Positions 15,607-22,418 of a stretch of DNA of 26,337 nt are shown here, piece after piece. The position numbers and the translations under genes are program-made. The stretch is taken from positions 1 through 26,337 of the forward strand of contig RFHX01000203.1 of NCBI GenBank assembly GCA_003695725.1, given 5' to 3'. The DNA is from J061 sp003695725 [NCBI: Candidatus Schekmanbacteria bacterium] (GTDB taxonomy: Bacteria > Schekmanbacteria > GWA2-38-11). The first letter of the stretch is position 1; the number at the start of each line of letters is the position of its first letter. The notes under the pieces were generated by a model. That model worked only from the letters and a program-made list of their open reading frames with translations, made no database searches and was not told the origin of the DNA.

Positions 15607-16287
15607 CTATTGCAGCAAAGAGATGCCTCCTACAATTATTGCAATTGCCCCAATTCCAATGCCTGTGTATTGTAGAATTCGCTTCCTCTTTTCCCAAGTA
15701 TCAGTAGAATGAAAAGAGTATTTTAATTCTACATCTTCCTCATTAACCTTGATTCCTGAGATATCGATTCTCAACATATGTTCTTCTTTTACAGAATATG
15801 GGAAGATTATATAGAATGCTGCTTTTTTTTCATCCTTCAAGATTACCTCATCATTCAATAAGAGATTGTCAACAAGGGTGCTTTCTATATCTCTAAAGCT
15901 TTTTTCTATGTCTTCTCTATATCTTGAAAGAAATACTGCTTTTATCCCTGCAGGGGTTACTTCAACTACATCATCTTTCTTTTTTTCTATGAGAAGTAGA
16001 AAAAGAGGATATTTATTCTTTCTCAATGTCTTGAGTTTTCGCTTTTCCTCTTTGCTAAGTTTTTTGTTTTTTTCAATATCTTTTATGAAAGATTTCATAT
16101 CCCATTTATAGAGTTTGAAATCGACAGATCCAACTTTGATAGATTCATAATCGCTTTCGGCTGTCCTTCCTTTGTTGTCCACCGGGGCAAGTGTTGTATA
16201 TTGATAGCGCGGCGCGCAGCTGCACAACTGTATCATCAGTATTGAGATAATTGAAATTTTAATGAAATTTGACTTTAATCCGAACAT
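15607..16287 (-). CDS. Hypothetical lipoprotein with a C-terminal hydrophobic segment
   Basis: I do not recognise this 226-residue protein. It begins with a lipoprotein-type signal: basic residues, the hydrophobic stretch ISIISILMIQL, then LCSC with C24 as the probable lipidated cysteine. The middle is highly charged and lysine-rich (KNKKLSKEEKRKLKTLRK). Residues about 155-190 look like beta strands (AAFYIIFPYSVKEEHMLRI). The last 20 residues, IGIGAIAIIVGGISLLQ, are a possible second membrane segment, which is odd for a lipoprotein. It converges with the radical SAM gene (13 bases apart) and diverges from the flippase-like gene. There is no clear Shine-Dalgarno sequence. Confidence 0.75.
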   Translation of the reverse strand: MFGLKSNFIKISIISILMIQLCSCAPRYQYTTLAPVDNKGRTAESDYESIKVGSVDFKLYKWDMKSFIKDIEKNKKLSKEEKRKLKTLRKNKYPLFLLLIEKKKDDVVEVTPAGIKAVFLSRYREDIEKSFRDIESTLVDNLLLNDEVILKDEKKAAFYIIFPYSVKEEHMLRIDISGIKVNEEDVELKYSFHSTDTWEKRKRILQYTGIGIGAIAIIVGGISLLQ

Positions 16288-16382
16288 ATCATTTTATTTG
16301 CAATTTTTTTTGTTGTTTAGATAGGACACTGTATAGAATAAGAAAAAACAGGTCAAGTTTTTCTACACAAGAGTGTTGATGA

Positions 16383-17357
16383 ATGGCTAAAGAGAAAAAA
16401 TTTAGAAAAAGAGTAACCTTTTCCATAATCTTGTCTGCAGCGGTCTTTGCAGGATTGAGCTTATATGGAGAATTGCCGCAGCTCAAAAAATCTATCCTCA
16501 ACTTTTCTTGGAAATATATACCTGTAATTATGGTGATGGTATTTCTAAATTACATAATAAGGTTTGTGAAGTGGGATTACTATTTGAAAGTAATCAATAT
16601 TAAGACATCAAAGAAGGACAGCTTTTCAATCTTTATGAGCGGTCTTCTTATGACAGTAAGCCCGGGAAAATTCGGTGAAGTCCTTAAATCGTATCTTCTC
16701 AAAAAGATTTATTCGACTCAGATATCCAAATCGTCTCCTGTAATCCTTGCAGAAAGAGTTACTGACCTTCTTGCTTTTTGTTTACTGGCAAGCTTTGGGG
16801 CTTATTCATTCCATTATGGTGAAAATGTTGTTTTGATTGGAATTGTACTAATCATTTTGATTGTTTTGATAATTGGACAGGAGAGAATATTTGTTTCCAT
16901 ACTGGAGTATGCAAAGAAGTTTTCCCTTATTGAAAAATATTCGACAAAGATCGAAAATGCCTATGAAAGTGCCGCAAGTCTTCTATCAATCAAGAATATC
17001 TTTAAACCAACTGCAATAAGCATTCCTTCTTGGTTTTGTGAATGTGTAGCTTTTTACTTTATCCTTAACGGCCTTGGTTGTAATGTCAACCTTTTTAAAG
17101 CAACTTTTATTTATTCCATTTCTACAATAATTGGCGCTTTAAGCATGCTTCCGGGCGGGCTTGCCGTTATGGAAACGAGTATGACGGGGATGCTTGTCCT
17201 TGTAGGTGTTGATAAATCTTCTGCTGTAGCCGCTACAATATTGATAAGATGTTTTACTCTTTGGCTTGCTGTTATTACAGGAATGATATTCTTTTATTCG
17301 AATCATAGAAGGTTTGGAGACATTGATGATGCTATTTCGGAAAGCAGTACGGCTTAA
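16383..17357 (+). CDS. Flippase-like integral membrane protein (LPG synthase transmembrane/UPF0104 family)
   Basis: A 324-residue polytopic inner-membrane protein resembling the flippase domain of lysylphosphatidylglycerol synthase (pfam LPG_synthase_TM), without the C-terminal aminoacyltransferase domain. Typical landmarks are YIIRFVKWDYYLKV near residue 60, SGLLMTVSPGKFGEVLKSYLL near 90-110, ILAERVTDLLAF, and the glycine-rich ALSMLPGGLAVMETSMTG near 255-270. Stand-alone members are thought to move lipids or glycolipids across membranes. The N-terminus is strongly basic (AKEKKFRKR). The gene is divergent from the lipoprotein at 15607, and a link in envelope lipid handling is possible but speculative. 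Confidence 0.88.
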   Translation: MAKEKKFRKRVTFSIILSAAVFAGLSLYGELPQLKKSILNFSWKYIPVIMVMVFLNYIIRFVKWDYYLKVINIKTSKKDSFSIFMSGLLMTVSPGKFGEVLKSYLLKKIYSTQISKSSPVILAERVTDLLAFCLLASFGAYSFHYGENVVLIGIVLIILIVLIIGQERIFVSILEYAKKFSLIEKYSTKIENAYESAASLLSIKNIFKPTAISIPSWFCECVAFYFILNGLGCNVNLFKATFIYSISTIIGALSMLPGGLAVMETSMTGMLVLVGVDKSSAVAATILIRCFTLWLAVITGMIFFYSNHRRFGDIDDAISESSTA

Positions 17358-17410
17358 AAGGTTTTCTTTTTCAAGGTGTTTCTATTTATTTTTTTTAGAA
17401 TGCCAGAAAA

Positions 17411-18100
17411 CTATTTGATAAGCAGTATTGCTGCTTGTCTTCCTGAAGATTTCCCTTCTCTCCTATATGAATGGAATAAATCGCTTCGGCAGAAGGTGCA
17501 GAGATTTTTTATTTCGATATTCTTTTGCGGTATTCCTATATCCAGAAGCTGATAAAAGACAGCAGAAGATAGAGAGATAAAATATTTCCCATTTTTTTCA
17601 TTTAGAATTGTTTCATTATTGGCAAAAGTTTTTTTGAATTTTTGAAAAACTTCTTCTCCAACTTCATAACAACATATCCCGATTGACGGCCCTATTACTG
17701 CATAGACATCTACGGGTGAAATAGAGCATTCTTCCAACATCTTTTTTGCAGTTTTGCCTGCAATATTTATAACCGTACCTCTCCATCCTGAATGAATGAC
17801 GGCCCCTGCCCTTTTATTCTTGGCAGCTATTATAACAGGCACGCAATCTGCTGTTACAACTCCTGCCCCCATTCCTTCATTTAACAAAATGACAGCATCT
17901 GCTTCGGGAGGCTTGGGGTTATCTTTTATTCTTTCCCATTCTCTGCTGTTTCTCAGTGTTAGAATTTTGTCTGAATGAATCTGTTTTGGGAAAATTATGC
18001 TGTTAGAGTCAAAGCAATTATTTAGTGAAGATTTTTTTGTCAGGAAATAGTGTTCATATTTTCCGATTTTTGCTATTAAATCTGATTTGAGATATTCCAC
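17411..18100 (-). CDS. pgeF: Peptidoglycan editing factor PgeF (YfiH/multi-copper polyphenol oxidoreductase fold)
   Basis: A 229-residue cytoplasmic protein of the YfiH/PgeF family, implicated in correcting misincorporated amino acids in peptidoglycan precursors and shown for some homologues to have purine nucleoside phosphorylase or laccase-like activity. Metal-binding residues fall in PKQIHSD (H42), TADCVPV (C86) and HSGWRGT (H103). GPSIGICCYEVGEEV and the C-terminal FHSYRREGKSSGRQA are also typical. The assigned start is GTG at 18100, but the best ribosome binding site (GGGAGG, 18105-18100) overlaps it, so the true start is uncertain. In enterobacteria the gene follows rluD; here rluD-like genes lie 14 kb away. 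Confidence 0.93.
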   Translation of the reverse strand: MEYLKSDLIAKIGKYEHYFLTKKSSLNNCFDSNSIIFPKQIHSDKILTLRNSREWERIKDNPKPPEADAVILLNEGMGAGVVTADCVPVIIAAKNKRAGAVIHSGWRGTVINIAGKTAKKMLEECSISPVDVYAVIGPSIGICCYEVGEEVFQKFKKTFANNETILNEKNGKYFISLSSAVFYQLLDIGIPQKNIEIKNLCTFCRSDLFHSYRREGKSSGRQAAILLIK

Positions 18101-18205
18101 CTCCCAACTCCATAAATATAGTAAAAATCTTTATTGAAATTTTCTTTTTTAGTTTAAATGAAAACAATATTTTTCAGAAGAAGAACTTTTCATCTCAAAA
18201 GTTGG

Positions 18206-18235
18206 TTGACTAGTTTGAAGGATAAAAGTTAATAT
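18206..18235 (+). promoter_or_regulatory. Candidate promoter of the cyclic-nucleotide-binding gene
   Basis: TTGACT (18206-18211, five of six matches to the -35 consensus) and TAATAT (18230-18235, four of six) are 18 bases apart. Start of transcription would be near 18242, leaving a leader of about 19 bases that holds the AAGGGA ribosome binding site (18251-18256). Confidence 0.45.
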
Positions 18236-18260
18236 TTTTGTATCAATTTTAAGGGATGTT

Positions 18261-18722
18261 ATGAAAATTAAGGAAGACCTTTCAAAGATATCCATCTTTA
18301 AAAATCTTACAAAGAAAGAAATATCAGAGATTGAAGCAATAATGCACAAACGCTTTGTAAAAGATATGGAAGTCATTGCCCAAGCAGGGGAGCCTCCCCT
18401 TGCTATATATATCATAAAGTCAGGGCGAATAGACTATGTTGTAGGTAAAACAGGTGAAGAGGGAGAAATAGTTGAAAGTTACAAAGATGGAGATGTGGTA
18501 GGTGAAATTTGTATCTTTGACGATAACCCGCGACCTTCAACACTGATAGCACGCGGGGATTCAGAAATTTACGGAATATTTAAATATGATTTAGAAGAGG
18601 TTATGAGAAAAAATCCTAAACTTGGATATAAAATTCTTAAAAACTTGGGAGAGAAGTTAGCCAAAAGAATTCACGAGCTTACACTTCTTTTAAAGGAAAA
18701 AATTGATCGGACTTCAGACTAA
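18261..18722 (+). CDS. Cyclic nucleotide-binding (CAP-like) domain protein without a DNA-binding domain
   Basis: A 153-residue single cNMP-binding domain. The N-terminal helix ISIFKNLTKKEISEIEAIM leads into the beta-roll, with AIYIIKSGRIDYV and the phosphate-binding cassette GDVVGEICIFDDNPRPST, whose E82 and R91 correspond to the Glu and Arg that hold the cyclic nucleotide in CAP. The protein ends soon after the C helix (LGEKLAKRIHELTLLL) and has no helix-turn-helix, so it is not a transcription factor by itself. The stop codon overlaps the start of the downstream permease by one base, which suggests translational coupling and a possible sensor role for the transporter. Confidence 0.88.
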   Translation: MKIKEDLSKISIFKNLTKKEISEIEAIMHKRFVKDMEVIAQAGEPPLAIYIIKSGRIDYVVGKTGEEGEIVESYKDGDVVGEICIFDDNPRPSTLIARGDSEIYGIFKYDLEEVMRKNPKLGYKILKNLGEKLAKRIHELTLLLKEKIDRTSD

Positions 18723-19816
18723 TGGCTGAAAGAATTGTAATTCCTGCTAAATATCCTCAAAAGTATCTTACACGAGATATATCATTGATAATTGTTTTCT
18801 TTTTATTGGTTTTATTGGGCGCCTATTATTTGCGAAAGCCCCTTGCTTCTTTTTATGTAGCAGCTGTCATATCCTATATTATCCATCCAGTTGTCGATTT
18901 TATAGAGATGTTGGGTTTTAGAAGAATTGTAGCCGTAATCGTTGTTTTTGCCGTGTTAGGAGGAGGATTGATTATAGGAATCTCATCTTTGGGGCCTCTC
19001 TTTATCAAACAGGTCGATGATATCAAGATGAAGCTTCCTGAATATAAAGTCAAGATGCAGGAAATTGGCAAATCAATTGAAAAACGGCTTTATAAGATTC
19101 AATTCTATATTCGTGAAAAATTTCCATTCTTTGATAGTCTTCACATTGCAGAGAAAGTTATACCGACAGCGCTTTCTTATGTTAGTTCATCATTGCTTGA
19201 TATACCTGCCCTTTCAACCTTTTTTGGTATCATAACATTGGTTATTTTCGTTCCTTTTTTTTCATTCTTTCTTGTTCTTGAGAGTAGAACTTTGAAAAAA
19301 TATTTGGTCAGCATCGTGCCAAACCGCTATTTTGAGGTTTTTGTAAATTTGCTTTACAACATTAACAAACAGATAGAAACTTATCTCGGAGGAGTGATTA
19401 TTGAAGCCTTTATAGTCGGCTTTTTATCCACAGTTGGCTTATATTTTTTAGATGTGAATTTTTTCCTTTTCATAGGCATTGTTGTCGGAATAATCAATGT
19501 TGTCCCCTATCTTGGACCTTTGGTTGGCAGTCTCCTTGCAATAATAGTAACTCTTTTAGATAAAGGGTCATTTTCTGCTGTGCTTCAAGTGATAGTCCTT
19601 TTTATCATTATAAGACTCGTTGATGACCTTGTAATAATTCCACTTGTCATATCACGTGCAATGAAGACTCACCCTGTAATAGTATTGATGGCTATACTTG
19701 TAGGTGAATATTTTCTTGGAATCGTTGGAATGATTTTGGCTGTACCTTTCTATCAGATAGTTAAAATTATCCTTACAGAAATCAAAGGCATTGCCGCCCG
19801 CTATACCCTTGCATAG
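18722..19816 (+). CDS. AI-2E (TqsA/PerM) family membrane transporter
   Basis: A 364-residue polytopic inner-membrane protein of the AI-2E transporter family (formerly UPF0118), whose members include autoinducer-2 exporters and Na+/H+ antiporters. Hydrophobic segments occur near residues 22-36, 40-55 and 65-85, then a soluble amphipathic region (about 95-150: IKQVDDIKMKLPEYKVKM), then further helices with the family stretches NVVPYLGPLVGSLLAI and IIRLVDDLVIIPLVIS. The ATG overlaps the stop of the cyclic-nucleotide-binding gene (TAATG). A terminator-like hairpin overlaps the end of the gene. The substrate is unknown; AI-2 export should not be assumed. Confidence 0.9.
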   Translation: MAERIVIPAKYPQKYLTRDISLIIVFFLLVLLGAYYLRKPLASFYVAAVISYIIHPVVDFIEMLGFRRIVAVIVVFAVLGGGLIIGISSLGPLFIKQVDDIKMKLPEYKVKMQEIGKSIEKRLYKIQFYIREKFPFFDSLHIAEKVIPTALSYVSSSLLDIPALSTFFGIITLVIFVPFFSFFLVLESRTLKKYLVSIVPNRYFEVFVNLLYNINKQIETYLGGVIIEAFIVGFLSTVGLYFLDVNFFLFIGIVVGIINVVPYLGPLVGSLLAIIVTLLDKGSFSAVLQVIVLFIIIRLVDDLVIIPLVISRAMKTHPVIVLMAILVGEYFLGIVGMILAVPFYQIVKIILTEIKGIAARYTLA

Positions 19817-19826
19817 GCGGTTTTTT
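19794..19826 (+). terminator. Rho-independent terminator at the end of the AI-2E gene
   Basis: CCGC (19794-19797) pairs with GCGG (19817-19820) and CTAT (19801-19804) with ATAG (19813-19816), with a three-base bulge and an eight-base loop, followed directly by six T (19821-19826). The stem begins inside the coding sequence and includes the TAG stop. It works only for plus-strand transcription; no matching T run exists for the convergent regulator gene. Confidence 0.6.
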
Positions 19827-19829
19827 GTT

Positions 19830-21224
19830 TTAATTTTTGTCGAGAATTTTCCTCAATGTGTTCCTGCTTATTCCAAGAATTTCTGCAGTGCGACTCTGAT
19901 TGTTTCCCGTTTTTTCCATTACTCTTTTAGCTACTGCCTTTTCAAATCTTTTTGAGAGATTTGAGAATATCTGTTCCCCATCTTCCTTCAAAAGGTTATC
20001 GACTGCCTCATTTACTGCATCTTCGAAAGTATAAGATTTACCTTGAACAGTTGTATCAAAGGAAGCTTTTATATCTTCGGCGCTCAAAAATTCATTTCTG
20101 CATTGCATCATTGCACGAAGCATAGTTGATTCAAGCTCCCTTACATTGCCGGGCCAATGATAAGAGGCCAATAAGTCTAACGCTTCCTTTGTTATGTATC
20201 TTATTCCTGAAGAAAGTTCATTTCTATATTTTTTAATGAAATGTTCAGCAAGCAAAGGAATATCCTCCTTCCTTTCACGCAAAGGAGGTAAATGCACAGG
20301 GAAAACATTTAATCTGTAAAAGAGGTCTTGTCTGAAAGTCTTTTTCTTTACTTCCTCTTCCAGATTTTTATTGGTTGCCGCAATAATTCTCACATCTACG
20401 TTTCTTGCTTTGCTTTCTCCAACTGGTTCGATTGTTTTTTCCTGAATTACTCTTAAAAGCTTTCCTTGCAGAGATAGATCCAATTCAGCGATTTCATCGA
20501 GGAATATAGTTCCTCCTTCAGCCGCCTGAAATTTTCCCGGCACTGTTTCATAAGCACCGCTGAAGGAACCTTTTTTGTGTCCAAAAAGTTCGCTTTCAAC
20601 CAATCCGCCTGGTATTGCGGCGCAGTTGACTTTTATAAATTGTTTTCCAACACGGGGGCTGTAGTAATGGATTGCCTTTGCTACGAGCTCTTTGCCTGTG
20701 CCGCTTTCACCGGTAATGAGTACAGTGGCATCACTTGATGAAACTCGTCCAATAAATTTAAAAATTTCGCGAATCTGTCTGCTTTTTCCAACAATCAAAT
20801 CGTCTGTGCTTTCACCGACGATTTCACTTTTCAGTTCATCAACGCGCAGTTTGAGGTCAACAAGACGCATTATCTTTTCAACACTGAACTTGATTTCTTC
20901 AAGGTCAAAGGGTTTTGAGATGTAATCATATGCCCCTTTTTTGATAGCTTCGATTGTATTTTCCATATTGTCTGTGGCTGTCATAATTATAAAATAGCAA
21001 TTGGGCCTTAATTCTTTTCCCCTTTGAAGTATCTGGAATCCTGAAATGTCAGGCATATTGATATCTATGAAGGCTACATCGAATTCTGTTTTTTCCAAGT
21101 ATGAAATAGCTTCAGCGCCTGTATTTGCAAGGATAGGTTCGTAACCTTCCTTTTCGCAAAACTTTCCCATTATACGCGTAAGATTTATTTCATCATCTAC
21201 TATTAAAATTTTTGGTTTGTTCAT
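19830..21224 (-). CDS. Sigma-54-dependent response regulator (NtrC family)
   Basis: A 464-residue activator that, when phosphorylated, remodels sigma-54 RNA polymerase. The receiver domain (1-120) has D10-D11, phospho-acceptor D54 (FIDINMPD) and K104. The AAA+ domain has Walker A GESGTGKE (172-179), the sigma-54 contact loop as GSFSGA (219-224) instead of GAFTGA, and Walker B GGTIFLDEI. The C-terminal Fis-type helix-turn-helix is NNQSRTAEILGISRNTLRKI. I chose the ATG at 21224 because the receiver begins immediately after it; an upstream in-frame ATG at 21263 would overlap the kinase gene by 34 bases and add 13 unrelated residues. It follows the kinase by five bases. Confidence 0.95.
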   Translation of the reverse strand: MNKPKILIVDDEINLTRIMGKFCEKEGYEPILANTGAEAISYLEKTEFDVAFIDINMPDISGFQILQRGKELRPNCYFIIMTATDNMENTIEAIKKGAYDYISKPFDLEEIKFSVEKIMRLVDLKLRVDELKSEIVGESTDDLIVGKSRQIREIFKFIGRVSSSDATVLITGESGTGKELVAKAIHYYSPRVGKQFIKVNCAAIPGGLVESELFGHKKGSFSGAYETVPGKFQAAEGGTIFLDEIAELDLSLQGKLLRVIQEKTIEPVGESKARNVDVRIIAATNKNLEEEVKKKTFRQDLFYRLNVFPVHLPPLRERKEDIPLLAEHFIKKYRNELSSGIRYITKEALDLLASYHWPGNVRELESTMLRAMMQCRNEFLSAEDIKASFDTTVQGKSYTFEDAVNEAVDNLLKEDGEQIFSNLSKRFEKAVAKRVMEKTGNNQSRTAEILGISRNTLRKILDKN

Positions 21225-21229
21225 TGTGC

Positions 21230-22327
21230 TCAATCTTTTGCAAAGGGAAGCGTAATGCGGCAAATGCTCCCCGTTTCGTCTTCTCTATTTTTAAATTCTA
21301 TCATACCATTGTGTTTTGTTGCGATTTTTAATGATATTGCAAGCCCTAAACCGGTGCCTTCCTTCTTTGTCGTAAAGAAAGGTAGGAATATCTTGTCTTT
21401 TCTTTCTTCTGGTATTCCTTCTCCGCAATCGATTATTTCGATTGCCAGATAGCCATGATGTGCTGTTTTTGAATTTTTTGGAAACGCGATTCGCGTGTAT
21501 TTTGTGCGAGTAATGATTTCTCCTTGGAAGTCCTGCGATTCAGCGGCATTCTTTATTATATTTTGGAAGAGCTGTATTAACTCGTCTTCATTTCCTTCAA
21601 TTTCAGGCAAACTTGGGTCATATTCTCTTTTGAAGTTTATATTTCTGAATCTGTTGTCGAGAGAGAAAGTATTGAGCACTCTGTCGATGATTTTATGAAT
21701 ATTCAGCCTTTCAAAGGAGACAGACTTGTTGGACATAAATGTTGAAAGGTCTCCTGTCATACGATTAAGGCGTGAAACTTCCGATAAAATGATATTCAAA
21801 AATTCCATCGAATCTTCATTCAAACTTTCTACCTTCTTCAACATTTGTGCCGCACCTTTTATTGAGCCCAAAGGATTGCGGATTTCATGTATAAGTCTAT
21901 GTGAAAAAACTTCCATATTTTTAATTAATTCATTCTGTTCTTCTCTGCTTTCAATCTGTGCAATAGTTGAATTGTCTTTTAGAATTAAAATTAAGGACGC
22001 CTCTTGAAAAATGTTCCCTCTTTCTCCTATTGGAGATGCAGTAACCTCAATTGGAATAGGCGGTCTTCCCCACCGGTAGAGAGTTGATTTTGATTCTGAG
22101 CAAACACTGTTATTTTGCAGTGCTCTTTCAATGATATTCAAGATATGCTTATTTGCTGAAAAGAGCTCTTCACAGCTTTTTTCAACTATCATTTTTGAAG
22201 AAAGTCCCATTATCTCTTCAAACTGCTGATTTGCCAATAGGACCTTTAATTTTTTGTCAATCAAAGCAGTTGAAAAGGGAAGAAATGAAATAAACCTTTC
22301 AAGCGCTAAGCGGGGAATGTTCTTCAT
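21230..22327 (-). CDS. PAS-containing sensor histidine kinase (NtrB-like)
   Basis: The cognate kinase of the regulator downstream. The 365-residue product has no obvious membrane segment, so it is probably cytoplasmic. A PAS-like domain spans about residues 10-120 (STALIDKKLKVLLANQQFEEIMG). The HisKA region contains the phospho-accepting H147 in HEIRNPLGSIKGAAQM. The ATPase domain shows the N box (NIIKNAAES), G1 (DCGEGIPEE) and G2 (GTGLGLAIS). This arrangement is that of NtrB-type kinases, but no nitrogen genes are nearby, so the signal is unknown. The AGGAGG ribosome binding site lies in a small hairpin before the start. Confidence 0.93.
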   Translation of the reverse strand: MKNIPRLALERFISFLPFSTALIDKKLKVLLANQQFEEIMGLSSKMIVEKSCEELFSANKHILNIIERALQNNSVCSESKSTLYRWGRPPIPIEVTASPIGERGNIFQEASLILILKDNSTIAQIESREEQNELIKNMEVFSHRLIHEIRNPLGSIKGAAQMLKKVESLNEDSMEFLNIILSEVSRLNRMTGDLSTFMSNKSVSFERLNIHKIIDRVLNTFSLDNRFRNINFKREYDPSLPEIEGNEDELIQLFQNIIKNAAESQDFQGEIITRTKYTRIAFPKNSKTAHHGYLAIEIIDCGEGIPEERKDKIFLPFFTTKKEGTGLGLAISLKIATKHNGMIEFKNREDETGSICRITLPFAKD

Positions 22328-22330
22328 TTA

Positions 22331-22350
22331 AGAGGACAGAATCCTCCTCT
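22331..22350 (-). promoter_or_regulatory. Inverted repeat over the kinase ribosome binding site
   Basis: On the minus strand AGAGGA (22350-22345) and TCCTCT (22336-22331) form a perfect six-pair hairpin with an eight-base loop, ending three bases before the ATG at 22327. The ribosome binding site AGGAGG (22348-22343) is half inside the stem. It could modulate translation of the kinase. Confidence 0.4.
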
Positions 22351-22374
22351 CTAATTTGTTTTTTTATCGGTCTT

Positions 22375-22404
22375 CTTATATTTTATGAAATAACAGTTCG
22401 TTAA
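22375..22404 (-). promoter_or_regulatory. Candidate promoter of the kinase-regulator pair
   Basis: On the minus strand TTAACG (22404-22399) and TATAAG (22380-22375, five of six matches to TATAAT) are 18 bases apart. Transcription would start near 22368, in the gap after the aldolase gene. The -35 box is weak, and read-through from the upstream genes is equally possible. Confidence 0.33.
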
Positions 22405-22418
22405 AAAAGCAATAATGT

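Noticed and set aside
22331-22367. AGAGGA hairpin plus downstream T run as a plus-strand terminator
   Set aside because: No plus-strand gene lies upstream; all surrounding genes are on the minus strand.
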